DNA of 64,000 nt from Trema orientale. Taxonomy: Eukaryota > Streptophyta > Magnoliopsida > Rosales > Cannabaceae. Where the stretch lies: the NCBI GenBank assembly GCA_002914845.1, contig JXTC01000246.1:246254-310253 (forward strand), read 5' to 3'. The notes under the pieces were generated by a model. That model saw only the letters and a list, made by a program, of their open reading frames with translations, ran no database searches and had not been told where the DNA came from. Both the position numbers and the translations under genes were made by a program. Below, piece after piece: positions 35,934-48,900 of this stretch (the stretch's first letter is position 1; each line of letters begins with the position of its first letter).

Positions 35934-36275
35934 TAATCACAAAAAATGAGATTTTTGTAAATTTAATCATATTTTTTTTGTTTGTGTAAAATTGTTCATT
36001 CACACGTAAATTTCCGCAAATGTCTTTTATCCGTATATAAATTGATCTGAAAATTCCTCAATAAACACAAAATTTAAATTTAGGATATTTTTTTTCTACT
36101 GTCAAGCACAAAAAATTCTATAAAAAATAACATAAAACAGTTAGCACAAATCACTCAATTTATACATTAAAAATACAAATTTACAAATTCTTAAAATATG
36201 GAGATATAATTTGCACAAACCAAAAAACACAATTAAAATTACAAAAAAATCGTACTTTTAGATATTTTTTTTACA
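35934..36275. mobile_element. Inverted-repeat MITE family, copy 1
   Basis: About 340 bp with long, imperfect inverted arms: the left contains TAATCACAAAAAATGAGATT, and the right arm mirrors it through CACAAATCACTCAATTTATAC and AAATCGTACTTTTAG. Relatives lie at 53900-54225 and 63868-64000. It is non-coding. Confidence 0.6.
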
Positions 36276-36635
36276 TCTAACCTTTTTTCTGGCACTAAGA
36301 TTGCCATGAATGGAGCGACATCTAAGAATTATTTCGAAGTGTCTTGTAACTACATCATGCTTTGGAGATTCCAATTGAGCTGTTATTGCATGAATCTCCT
36401 GAAATGGTCCCAAAACTCTTGCAAAAATATGAGTCAAAAGCTAATGTGGTGTGATTCAGAGGCTCCGGATTATAAGTTACTATATATTGTTATTCTCTGG
36501 CGCCAAAGTTGATAACGGCCAAAATGTCGTTAAGAACTCATAAGGGCATTTTTGGAATTTAACCATATTTTACTACTATATTATTATTTTATATATACAG
36601 ACCATGAATGTAGTTTCTTCGGTAGGAACACTTTC

Positions 36636-36872
36636 GTTTATATTTTGGTCAACACAAGTTATATTTTAATCAATTTGTGTCGACCATAACATAATATATA
36701 TTGGTCAAAATATGAACAAGACTGGTCTCGTCGGTGGGACTATATCCGTGGCTCAAAAGACTAGTCTCGTTTATGTTTTGGCCAGTACAAGTCATATTTT
36801 AACCAATTTATATTAGCCACAATATGACATATATTAGTGAAAATATAAACGGAACTAATCCGATTAGCGGGA
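36636..36872. repeat. 133-bp tandem duplication upstream of DRD1-like copy B
   Basis: Two diverged units begin GTTTATATTTTGGTCAACAC at 36636 and GTTTATGTTTTGGCCAGTAC at 36769. Each unit is internally palindromic (GTTTATATTTTGGTC facing GGTCAAAATATGAAC). They lie within 370 bp of the start codon of copy B, so they sit in or next to its promoter. Confidence 0.6.
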
Positions 36873-36999
36873 GTGCATGCTTGCCCTATATATATATTTT
36901 ATGGAACCATATATATTTGGCAAAAAAGTGAGTATCAGTAATTTGCAGCTGAGTGAGAAAAATCTCTTCTTCTTCTTGAGTCTCTCTCTAAACTCACTA

Positions 37000-37278
37000 A
37001 TGGCGTTCGGTAATTATAACATTTCTTTTTTAGTCTCTCTCTAAACTCACTTTCATTCTCTCTCTACATTTTTCTCTTTTTTTTTCATTTATTTTATCAA
37101 AATTTACTCATCTGAGTTAAAATAACGATCGTAACTTAACCCAGAAATTGCATGTGATTAGAAAGTATTTTCTATTCATTTAGAACTTAAATCATTTGAC
37201 CAGACCCAAATTTTGTCTTGAATAGTTAATTGAATTTTTTTTCCCTGTTAGGAGCCAGCTTTGCATGCAAATGGAAAG

Positions 37279-37336
<58 letters not shown>

Positions 37337-40300
37337 TTTTGAGGTAACATGGTCAAATTAGTGCACTTAATCTAATTTGCATAATTTTATTTTTATGAGA
37401 AGTTTTGATGTTTTAAGTTGCATACTTAGGGGTACTCTGAGTTAATGACCCTATAGATTCATGAAACTATGAAGTATGATGTAAACTACAACATTTTACT
37501 TTTGGGTCTCTTGAAGAATTTTTTTTAACTTTTTTATTTTTATACTTTGCACGCCTATGCTGTGATCTGTACTATACAATGTGGAATACAAACAAACAGA
37601 ATGCTGAAAAAGTTTCAGAGAATAGAATAGACTCAAATTGGAGTTTATATACACATATTTTCTCTTTCTTAATTTCTTGCCTCAAAATGCATGTGTTCGC
37701 AATTAGAACTTAAGAGAGTACGAAAAAAAAATCACCTTATCAGCTGTACTCAACCTTTTAAAATTTATGCTATGCTATCCGAACTTCTAGACTCGTACTT
37801 TCCTAGATAGAATAGAGTTTATGAATGTTGTCATACTTGAGACTTGGAAAACTTGTGATTTCTAGCATTACCATCACTGTTTTAGTATGGTTTTATTGTT
37901 TTTGTATGGTTGTATCATTGTATGTGGTCCTAATATGTTGCAATTTTCTTGTGAACTTTCATTCCAATATCAGAGTTCTTCTATACGAGACGTAAGCGAC
38001 CTACATTTTCCATAGATGGAACAGCCTCTTCTTCGACTATTCGTGGTGAAAATGTGCCCAAGAAACCAAAAACTACTTCAAAAGTTGTTGATTATTCCGA
38101 TCCCTTTGCTTATCAAAAATTGCTGGATCAGCCGGAATGCGATATGTTTGGAAGTGTCACGAAAGATATAGAGGCTCTTCTTGCTCCAAAGATGCAAACT
38201 TTGTACCCGTATTTTGTTAAGTACCCAACACTCATAAGTCAGAGCTTTGGTGTGGGAATGAGCAAGGATAATGAGGCTTCTAAGTTGGCAAGTCAACAAG
38301 AGACTCAATTGGCACGTGATAATGTCATCGATTTGGAGGATGATTGCGATACAAATGGAACTCCAACAACATTGTTGTCCAGCACAACCATTGATTCCAA
38401 TGAGGAGCACAGAGAGTATCAGATACCCTGTTTTCATTTCCAGACGGTTGCCTTAAATCAACCATCTGGAGAATTTTTCAGGAAGGCTATAGAGGTAATT
38501 TACCTTGCATCTGTGGTGGAAGATTTTGGTACCCAGTAGTCATTGATCAATGACAATGTTGTAAAGATAGATCATAGAAGTATTGATCTGCAAAGTAAAA
38601 CTTTATAAACATACTTACGCTCTATGTATGTTTTGCTTCTTGACTTTCCACAGTCCACTACATACCAAAAATACTTATTCTTAACATTTGTTCTAGAATG
38701 AAGTATGCATTGTTCGAATTCACTTATAACATCAGAAAATGTAGTTTTTGCTTTGTAGTTTGCTTTCCCTTAAGATTGACAACATTTTCTATTCTAAAAC
38801 GTCCTTTTGTTATAACAAATTTACATAAGATTTTATAGGAAGTATTCTTCGTACAGTTTATATTTCCATTCAATTCTTAATGAAGTCTGTTCATTATGAT
38901 TTCCTTTCTGCAAATTAAATGTTGAATGTCACTTGAAGGACGATGTATTCTCTCCAAGACGAAAATGATGTACTTATGCTTTCAAAATGTAATAATTTTC
39001 GTGATTAACACAATTTTTTCTCTTCAGTTAAAATTAATGTTAGGATTATTCTTTGCAGCTAAGGAACCTTAGAGATAGAAGAGATGCTGAAGATGCAAAT
39101 CTTTATGGGAAAACTGATACTGAAATCAAGACAGATAGAGGTGTTTATCTTGGCGTGGAAGATGAAGGTGATCATGAGAATGGTACTGAGGATGATGGGC
39201 TTGATAATATTTGGAATGAAATGTCAATGGCATTAGAAGTTTCCAAGGTATCATTACAAAGTTCAATTGCAATAAGAGAATTTTTTCTGTCACCTATTTG
39301 TTCAGTATATAAGGTTCTTCGGAAAATAGAATATTTTGTTTTCTTTTCTTCTTTGTAGATTGTTTTGAGGCTCTTTTCTCTTTGTTTATGTGCTCAGTGA
39401 TTTTAGAATGTTTGGTGAAGTACACACTGTTCTTGATTATATGATGATGGCTAAGAACTATTGATATCAGGTTTTGCTAACACAATCAATATTTTTGAGG
39501 TCCCCCCGCGTGTGATTTTTTTTAGATTAAAAAAAAAACTGAAATTAAGGCTTATGAATGAGGGCCTTGATTATATGCAAGGACATTCAACTTTGGCAAT
39601 GCCTGCTTTGGATGTTTTAATGTACCAGTCATTCACTAGATCTGACCATTTTATGACTATCGTTACAGAGAAGAATAGTAGTTAAAAAATTATAATTTTC
39701 TGGAACAGGCCCATCTCCAAAATTCCAACTTGGAAAATTGAAAAGTATCAGTGTATGTCGCTGGAATGTTAATCTGAAGAAGCAAGGGGTGTTTAAAGGG
39801 TAAAACTGATAGAAAACCATGGATAATCTTCTCTTTCCATGTTTTGATTTTGTGTTTACTCTAAAATGTTTTTGTCACTTTGCAAGCTTTCACATCACTC
39901 TTAGTAAACCTATTTTCTTGTTATGATGCTGCTCGTAGGATGTTGCTACATTTCCTTCAGCAGATGATCAAGAGAAAGAATACGAGAAGAACTGTGACCA
40001 TTCTTTTGTCTTAAAGGATGATCTTGGTTACGTTTGTCGGGTTTGTGGAGTTATTGACAAAGAAATCGAGAAAATATTTGAGTTCCAGTATATGAAGGTA
40101 AGGTTTCATTCTGTGCATTCACATTCTTCTAGATATTTACTAAATTTATCCTACCTTCTATAAATCAATCCTTAGAAAAATAGCTGTATGTGAGTGCGTC
40201 TGTTTCACTTAGATGCTTAAAATTGGTCGAAACTGAATCATAGTTTAATAGAATTCTCTTTTATGATGTCTTTAAGATCCTCAGTGTCTTATTTCAGATA

Positions 40301-42214
40301 ATAGTTGAAAACAGTACTAAGAATTCTCTTATATGATTTCTTGAAATGCTTATTCCAGATGAGGAGGAGTTCTCGAACTTACCTTCCCGACTCTCGGAAT
40401 TCAAGAGACAAAGAATCAACTGGAATAGGTGGACTAAATTTGTCTGATGAGGATTTGATGGTCAATGAAGTATATGCCCACCCCAGGCATATGAAGCAAA
40501 TGAAACCTCATCAAGCGGAGGGTTTCAACTTTCTCATTAGCAACTTGGTGAGTGATAATCCAGGGGGTTGCATCTTGGCTCATGCACCTGGATCAGGAAA
40601 GACATTTATGATAATCAGTTTTGTGCAGAGTTTCCTAGCCAAGTATCCCAATGCTAGACCCCTAGTTGTTCTTCCCAAAGGAATCCTGTGCACATGGAAG
40701 AAAGAGTTCAAGATTTGGCAGATAGAGGATATTCCATTGTATGACTTTTACACGGTGAAAGCAGATAACAGATACCAGCAACTAGGGGTATTGAAACAGT
40801 GGGTAGAGAATAAAAGTATCCTTTTCTTGGGCTACAAGCAGTTTTCCTCCATTGTTTGTGATATGGAATACAGTGAGGCATCAAATTCATGTCGCGAGAT
40901 ACTACTCAAGGCTCCCTCAGTTCTTATTCTAGATGAAGGGCATACACCAAGAAACGAGGATACCGACGTGTTGCAATCCCTTGCCAAGGTGCAGACACCC
41001 AGAAAAGTTGTGCTCTCTGGAACTCTTTATCAGAACCATGTCAAAGAGGTTTTCAATGTCCTGAATCTCGTTCGACCAAAGTTTTTGAGAATGGAGACAT
41101 CTCGACCCATTGTCAAGCGCATCATGAGTAAAGTGGACATATCAGGTGTTAGGAAGCAGTTCAAAGCTGGTGCTGACACGGCTTTCTTTGAGATAGTGGA
41201 GGATACACTGCAGAAGGACAAGGATTTCAGAAGGAAAGTGTCTGTTATACACGATCTGCGTGAGATGACTAGCAAGGTCCTTCACTATTATAAAGGTGAC
41301 TTTCTGGATGAGCTACCTGGACTAGTTGATTTCACAGTGGTACTCAATCTTAGCTCTAAACAGAAACGTGAAGTTGGAAAAATAAAGTTGTTGTCAAGAA
41401 AGTTTAAGGCAAGTTCTGTTGGTAGTGCTGTTTATCTGCATCCCAACTTGCAGTCATTTTCTGATAACTGGACTGCAACCGATGACAAGATGGATGAGTT
41501 TCTGGAAAACTTAAACATGGAAGATGGAGTAAAGGCGAAATTTTTTCTAAACATGCTATGTTTGTGCGAGGCTAAGAAGGAGAAGCTGCTGGTTTTCAGT
41601 CAGTACCTAGTACCTTTGAAGTTTTTAGAGAGACTAGCAGTGAGAGCAAAGGGTTGGTGTCTAGGCAGGGAAATCTTTGTCATCTCGGGTGAGTCAAGTA
41701 ATGAACATCGAGAGCGGTCTATGGAGCAGTTCAACAATTCCACTTCTGCCAAGGTTTTCTTTGGCTCAATCAAGGCATGTGGAGAGGGAATTTCTTTGGT
41801 TGGAGCATCTCGAATTATCATTCTCGATGTTCCTCTGAATCCATCTGTGACCCGCCAAGCCATTGGGCGTGCATTCCGTCCAGGGCAGAGAAAGAGAGTG
41901 GTTACATATAGATTGGTCGCTGCTGATTCACCCGAAGAGGAAGACCATCACACTTGTTTCAAGAAAGAACTGATTTCCAAGATGTGGTTCGAATGGAATG
42001 AATACTGTGGATATCAGAATTTCAAAGTGCAGACCGTTGATGTCAATGAATGTGATGACGAGTTCTTGGAGAGCAGTCCAGCGCTGGCAGAAAATATAAA
42101 GGTTCTGTACAGAAGGTCAGTACCCCAACTCATCCTTTTCTTCTCTCTTGATTTCTCCACTGCATTAAACCTTCAGTTCTGTCATAACAGTCTTCATTTA
42201 TATATTTCAGGTAG
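37000..42214 (+). CDS. DRD1: DRD1/CHR34-type SNF2 remodeller, copy B
   Basis: Six coding exons: 37000-37009, 37974-38494, 39059-39247, 39939-40097, 40359-42115, 42211-42214. They join in frame to 879 aa, close to Arabidopsis DRD1 (888). The ATPase is intact: Walker A HAPGSGKT (Lys374), DEGH (Asp485), SGTLYQNH and [12 protein letters not shown] Cys/His motif in exon 4 matches exon 7 of copy A, and both exons are 159 nt. Exon 3 corresponds to a single copy of the block that copy A carries several times. The role by family is in the DDR complex supporting Pol V in RNA-directed DNA methylation. The first coding exon has only 10 nt (Met-Ala-Phe plus one base); this start is inferred from the matching exon phase in copy A and from the absence of a better ATG, so it is less certain than the rest. 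The stop lies in a 4-nt terminal coding part, as in copy A. Tandem paralogue in the same orientation as copy A, about 6 kb downstream of it. Confidence 0.92.
37279..37332. repeat. (CT)n microsatellite in intron 1 of DRD1-like copy B
   Basis: About 27 uninterrupted CT units lie 270 bp downstream of the first coding exon. Such tracts near plant promoters can be bound by GAGA-binding (BPC) proteins. That is inference here. Confidence 0.9.
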
Positions 42215-42933
42215 ATCCTGCTATAATGCACCAATGAGAAACTGGTTAGAGTAATGTAGCATCTGACTTTCAGCTTACTTACTCGAAATCCCATCTGTTA
42301 ATAGTTTATTTATACTTCTCCGAAACAAGATAGTTTTCAGGTTCCTTCAATACCGGTGGTTATTGAAGTGTGTAAATCCTTTTGTAATGTGCTTGTGGAC
42401 AAGCATTATTACCATAGTTTTAATGCTTTTATTTTCAAGAAACAAGGTCACATTACCAGGTGTTCTCAGTCTCATGCTTGTCAAACAAACTTCCTGGAGA
42501 AAAATAACTCGAGAGAGACAGAGGAAGAACAAACCACCAACTTGAGATATCATTTCCAAAGTAATTTACAGGTCATTGTCAGAGTTTGGAGAGCCAATTT
42601 CTACTAAAATCATACCTTTTTTTTCTTTATAAATTTTTTTTTCCTTTATTTTTCGGTCGAGAGGCAAAGCTCAACCAACTTACTAAAATCATTTATTTCA
42701 AACTATAATACCTTTTTTCTTCAATACCAGAGTTGGCACTACTTGTACACCTTATCTTTACAAATATGCTAACCTTCCAACCAATTTCTTGATATAGTAC
42801 AACTGTGTTTTATATGTTTCAATATTTGGAAGACTACAAATTTCCTACCCGTTTGCAATCAAGACCTGACTTTTCACTGTCAAGTCTACTTCCTCACCCG
42901 AGAATGGTATGCTGATAATCTCCAATCAAAATC
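42215..42933. other. Convergent 3' region between DRD1-like copy B and BLH
   Basis: Tail-to-tail 3' UTRs of the two genes in about 700 bp. Open frames here overlap UTR and have no recognisable product. No separate gene is seen. Confidence 0.45.
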
Positions 42934-45900
42934 TCACACTACGAAATCGTGTAACAAATGGGAAGAAGCGAACCGAGGCTGCTGGTTTCCTGAATTCACG
43001 CATTCGAAATCTGCTGTTTCAGCTCCCACAGAAGAAGCTGCAGCATTGTACAAGTCATCCCCTCTCATAGCAACAAAACTGTGATGTGTCCCACTGGACA
43101 TTGGTATGCTACCACCATCACAATGTTGCAACCCCAGTGTGAGAGACACCCCAGTTCCACCCCCGAACCTCCCCAACTCAGACATGTGGTATGCAGCGGC
43201 TGCCGCCATAAATCTTTCGCTGCTTCCATCTGACTGAACAATGGCATCAGGAAAGAGACTACTGCAGTCGTCCATACCAGGCCTTTGCTCCTCCCTACGC
43301 TGCTGCTTCATTAAACCATATTCAGCTTCAGCTTCACGGCGAGTTAGGTTGTGGAAAGTGGCGGATCCAACTGATCCCGCCATTTCAACGTCAGGGACAT
43401 GATTGACTTTCGAGTCCATGAACTGGCCCGTGCTGCATCTCTCAGTGCCTGTTGAGCTTGCACTTTGCTGCAAGTCTCCCCCTCTGTCCTCAGAAGTCCT
43501 GGTGTCACCTTTTGTTGCTTTAGCCGCATTTTCAGATGATGAATTAGAATCCATCTCAGCATCACCAGTCTCTTCTTTGTACATCTCCTCAACCATGGGT
43601 TTCCAAAGGCGTACTCGTGCATTTATAAACCAGTTTGAGACCTGTGCAGGGCATTTTATGTCATCTAATAACACAAATGAAGTACACAAAAAGAAAAAGA
43701 GGATGCATAGTCAATTCATGGCTGCTACATGTGTAAGTAACTTGAACATTGGATGATTTCTTAGGTGAAGGACAATATGAATAGAAAATGTTATATTCTA
43801 TTAAGTATACGGTAACACCAATGGACCTCACTCCACTGAAAGTACTAGCTAAAGATATAATTGGCTTCAATAGCCTTTTGTTTCTTATTAATTTTCCTAG
43901 CAAATGCCTGATGTCCGGTAATACATCATTCTCGGCCATTTCCGAAGGTTATCAAGAACTTTCTCCACATAATGCTTGTAAGTGTTAATCTTTAGAAAAG
44001 ACTGGCTCATCTTCTTGAACAGAGGATACAAATTGACTTAACTCATCTAACTAAACAAACAAATAGAATATGAAAACGTCATGATCGCCTAAGAAAATAG
44101 CTATAGAATATGCCTGTTTCATCTTTACCTGACTTCTAGTTAGGCCTGTCTGCCTTGCTAGCATGATCTTGTCAGAATCCTTTGGATACCTGAAAAATGT
44201 CAAATATTTGATTAATCTAGCAAAATAATGAGAACTTTAAAAAGAAAATTTGAAAGAAAAAGATTAAAGCTAGAAGGTTTACGGATGCAGGAAATGCTCA
44301 AACAGCCAAGCTCGAAGTATCGAAACAGAGCTTTCCGGGAGTCCCCTTTGTGGTCTCCATGCATGTTGTTGCATCATGCCAAGCTGCTGAAGAGCCCTTT
44401 GTTGCCTGAGCTGCTGGTCCACAAATCGAAGGCGAGATATTCCAACTCCTTTGACATTTCCTGAAGCATCTTGCTCACCAAGACTTTTGCGGGTCGCTTT
44501 TATTTGGCCTGCGATTGCATCATGTAGACACCGAAAGTGGCGGGAAATAGTCTGAAGGGCAAGTGCTGTGTATGGTTTAGCTGATCCACACCCTGCAATT
44601 GCATCAAATGATGACACAACAATCTGCATCTGATGATAATATTGCTTGTACCTTCTGTCAACCTGTAAATATTATAGTTCATCACGATACCATTTAGAAA
44701 GGAAGGAAAAAGTAAAAACTAAGAAGAAACTCCAATCTGTCCATATTGGATATACCGGATTGAAAGTAACCATGCAGATGCATCTCAGATTTTTTGGGCT
44801 TTTGAGAATCCTGGTACCTTATAATTCTACAGTATCATGTTAATATTAAGAATTGCCATGCATACTTGAACTATATAAGTATTAAACAGGCATCACTCGG
44901 CAATAAACTAAGGTATTTCTAACACTCAAGGTACATCAATCCATCACATGATATTGCAAAAAATGAAGAGAGAAGTAGGAAGTGGCGAATATACAGTTAA
45001 AGAAGGTGTAACAAACTCACCAAACAACAAAAGAGAGCCAAAACATCAAAAAATCAGTCCAGGTTTTCTGATGTATTTCTATTCATTAACAAACTAGAAC
45101 ATTGAAATATCATCATCATTTAATCCGTATATACAATGACAGGGATTCAATAAGTACTTTTCCTTTCGCCATCAGCGGTCAACGGTAATTCTACTGGTTA
45201 AGTGTTTTCTTTACATTATCACCCTCTACAGAGCAGTAAAAAGAGGAACTAAGCCTCGACTCATTATAGTAACCTGGGGCTCAATCAGCATGTCCCCATG
45301 ACACTTCATTTGCAAGGAGATGAGGACTAATGTTTAGTGTAACAGTTGCATAAAGTTTAATGTTCAACTACATTTGCAACTCGTGCATTTATGTTCTTTC
45401 TAAACAACAAATAAACATCATCAAACACTAGAAACGAGCAAAAAAATGTGATTATGATGAAAAATATTACACTCTAGTCACTCATATTCACAACTGGCGT
45501 CTAGTGTTTACAAAAGCTATTCCGCCAACATCTCTAATCAAATGTGAGAAGCATAAATAATTCAGAATAGTACTTCATAATGATAAGCTTGAGATTCCAT
45601 AGCTTCTTGCCCAATTTATAACAGAAATGAATGACATACGGTAAACATAGCACATAAAGTGACAAAAGTAAAGTGACAGAAAGTACAACAAGTGCATTAG
45701 TTTAAGACATTTCAACTATTTTTCCAATTTTCAGGTGCTTTACTGTAAAGATGACACAACTCAAAGCTTGTGCAACGAATTTTATGATGCATCATAATGA
45801 GACACTCAAAATGAATAGATTTTTGAATGAGCATTGACACAGTTTACATGGCTGGAATCTATGTTCCAAGTCTATAACATTCCAAGCTGTTGTACCATAC

Positions 45901-47524
45901 TACTTTATGCAAAAGCATGTTCAATCTTTCTAGAAGATATTAGGAAGAGATGAAAAGTCATAACACTTTCAAGCAACCAATAACTAGGTAACAGGACGGG
46001 ACATTGTCCTCCATTAAATTAACGGTACACCACTTTACTGCCATTTCCTCATCTCTGTTGGCTGAATAAATTACTTATGACAATAGTGGTTGTACGGAGG
46101 TGGTAACAGTTGTTTAAGAACAAATGATTGGGAATTAACATTCATTCAAATGTTTTCCATTATAAGCACATGAAACGGCAACTAAGTCCTGTAACTTAGC
46201 GAAAGTTTACTTTTCTTTCCTTCTGTTCTAACATAGCCCTCAACTCCAACAACATGCGATTAAACACGTACTAAAACTTCCCAAAGTGGAATTGTCTATA
46301 CTTCATCTCATCACTTGCACCTATCATTCCCAGAAAGAAAAAGACATAGGCAGGTGGCATTATTATAGGACAGTGATCGAATTAATTTGTTTTCTGTATG
46401 AGCTCATATGCTCAGCAAATAGATCTATAGACACTTTGCCAAAAGTAATGTGTGCCCGAATTTGATGCCAGATTGATGAATACGGTGGTGATCAAAGATA
46501 AACCAGTTTTACACCCTCTTGACATAGTTCAGTTGATGGTTAGACATGAATGAATAGGGAACAACATACAATAACCTCATAAAGTGAGACAAAAACTAAA
46601 AAACAGTTTTCATACCTCATCCAACATGGATAGAAGTTTGGTTAACTTGTTCTGAAGATCTTGTTTTTCAGCATGCGAAAGCTCAGGTTGGGAGTTACTG
46701 GCTGACTCTCCGCCACCAGGTGTAGATTCATTCTTTGATCCATCATCACCTTCCTTGGGACTTTTCATTCCTTGCTCCTGTGCACCTTGAGCTTTCTCGC
46801 TGTCATTCCGCTTCAATGCTTTTCGAACATTGACAACTTCATCAAGCAGTTGTTGTGCTGCCTTCAGATATTTGGAACTAGGAACTGTTCTTGCAATACT
46901 TGACAACCCATATGGAGATAATTCCCCTTTACTTGAATCTTGATTAACTCCTCCAGGAAAACCAGGTGCCAAATATTCAACATTCCTTGGCTGTTCATCT
47001 CTTGAAGAGCCATTTCTGCCGCCACCCTCACCTGAAACCGATGGATTCGGGCTCAGGAAAGAAGCAAAACCCATGTTAGGATTGCGGAATGAGATGGAAG
47101 GCATGTGCATTCCTGAAGGGATTTGTGTACCAAGACTAAGGGATAATCCTTGACCCTGTAAGTTCTGTCCACCATGAAGAATGCTCGGAGCACCGCCCAT
47201 CGAGTGAGTCACAACCAAATCATTCTTACCCTCTCTCCATTCACTGAAATCATGCTCTCCCATTCGTGATCCACCGAGATTCGATAAGATGTCCTGTGGC
47301 TGCGGGGCGGAATCAGAAGGCCCCATTGGTGGCATTTCCATGCAGTTACTTTGCTGCTGAGAATTCGCAGCTAATGCATCCGAGTATGATCCAGAGTTCA
47401 TATACATCATCATGTTGCTGGGGAGAACTGAAGCTTCCGGATATGAACTAGTCAAGTGTTCCCTTGAATATAGCATTGGTGCAGTGTCTCTTTGATTGTT
47501 CGAGCTAGAGTAATAAGTTGCCAT
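42934..47524 (-). CDS. BLH6: BEL1-like homeodomain transcription factor, BLH6/7 type
   Basis: Four coding exons in transcript order: 47524-46616, 44662-44283, 44189-44129, 43641-42934, giving 685 aa. Features in order: MATYY start; ZIBEL-type motif GLSLSLGTQ (about residue 125); SKY box [16 protein letters not shown] (about 214); BELL domain in exon 2 ([19 protein letters not shown] onward); TALE homeodomain across exons 2-4 with the PYP three-residue loop extension and [12 protein letters not shown]; second ZIBEL motif GVSLTLGLQ; conserved end LLHDFVV. The 61-nt third exon inside the homeodomain is typical of BELL genes. Partners are KNOX proteins. Arabidopsis BLH6 works with KNAT7 in secondary wall control, and the C-terminus matches BLH6 best. 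Longer than Arabidopsis BLH6 (532). The 47524 Met is chosen because an in-frame TTG upstream is not a normal plant start. BLH7 is an equally possible orthologue by position. Confidence 0.94.
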
Positions 47525-47795
47525 ATTCTTTCTCAAGCTTCAGACTTTCTCTCCCGCATATTAGAGTTAGATCTCATAATCAGACAGGGTTCTGAAAAGA
47601 GAAAAAAATGACCCAATAAGAAATAACTTCTCATCATCAAGGGTTGCCATTATAAGATTGTAATCCAAAATAAACAAACGTCTATAGGGAAATGAAACTT
47701 TCACAAAATTCTTGAGTTGATGCCTCTAACCAGCATAAGCTTAACCCTCCCAAGAAAGTGACATCTATCATTTTTTTATGCTTACATCTAGTATT

Positions 47796-47827
<32 letters not shown>

Positions 47828-48900
47828 CAGCTTCATGCAATTCAAATAAAAAGATTCACCAAAAACATATACCAGAAGCAGAAATAGCAATTACTATATA
47901 TGTACATATAAAAGAAAAGCTTTTACTGGTCACCCCATAGATTCATAATTCAGACTACTCAAAGCCTAAAACATAAGAGAATCAAAACATCAATCTTTTC
48001 ATGCATGGTTTAAATGCATGAACATATCATATTCAAATATGAAACTTGTTTTATGTGTCTGACAAAAAAAAAAAACTATATTCTAAACCAGCATCAGCAA
48101 CAAGAAATCTGAGTAATCAAAAATTAAATAAATAAAAAGGACAAAAGGTTTGATAATACCAACAACAAATAATCATAAAGAATCCGTAATACCCAATCCA
48201 GATAGGGGAAAAAAATAGAATTAAATCATTTTTCCTGCATCACTTTATCAGATAAGAAAATTAGACCAAAACCCAAGTGATTGAAATAAATATAACTAAA
48301 GAACAATAGTGAATTAGAATCCCCATGCAAATGGAAAAAAACCCAGAAATCAGCCCAAGTAAGGAAGAAAATTGAAAAACTTCAGAAAGTGTTTTTTTTT
48401 TTTTAAAAAAAAAAAAAATCGGGTTATAAATACCCATCAAGTAAAATTTTCCCCCCTTTTTCAAATAAAAAAATGGAAATATGAGAAGCAACCTAGGAAG
48501 AAAACATATAATAATAACCTGGTAACTGGGAATGTTTCCAAAGAAAATCAAAATTCAGATTCTTATGATCACCATCTTCATCTTAAGAAAGAGAAATAAG
48601 AGAGAGAAGAGAGAGAAAGATAGAGGAGAAAGAGAACCACAGAAAACAAAGATAAATATATGTGTGTGTGTGTATATAAATATAAAAATAAGAGAGTAGC
48701 TAACATAGTGAATGTAAAGTCAGAAAACTTGGAATAAAAAAATATACCTGGAGACCCGTAACAGTTGTGGGTGATATAGGGAACAGAAAAAGCTTGGAGA
48801 CAACAACCAATAATCTTAATCTGCTCAAACACAATCCTCTTCTTCTCTCTCTCTATTCTCTCAGTCCAGAACCAAACACTTTCCGATCCCAAGGACCCTT
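47525..48900 (-). promoter_or_regulatory. 5' leader of BLH with intron and uORF
   Basis: The leader has an inner exon (47591-47525) and an outer exon ending at 48748 (CCAG/GTATAT). They are separated by an intron at 48747-47592 with acceptor TTTTCAG. The outer exon has no ATG from about 48890 on. The inner exon holds an ATG at 47577 opening a 14-codon uORF that stops at 47533, eight bases before the main ATG. The transcription start is inferred, not seen. Confidence 0.5.

Noticed and set aside
37279-37332. CT array considered as a CRISPR-like or satellite array
   Set aside because: It is a simple dinucleotide repeat with no spacers; no CRISPR array exists in this plant sequence.
47525-47536. 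Four-residue N-terminal extension of BLH from TTG
   Set aside because: TTG is not a normal nuclear start; the ATG at 47524 gives the expected MATYY beginning.
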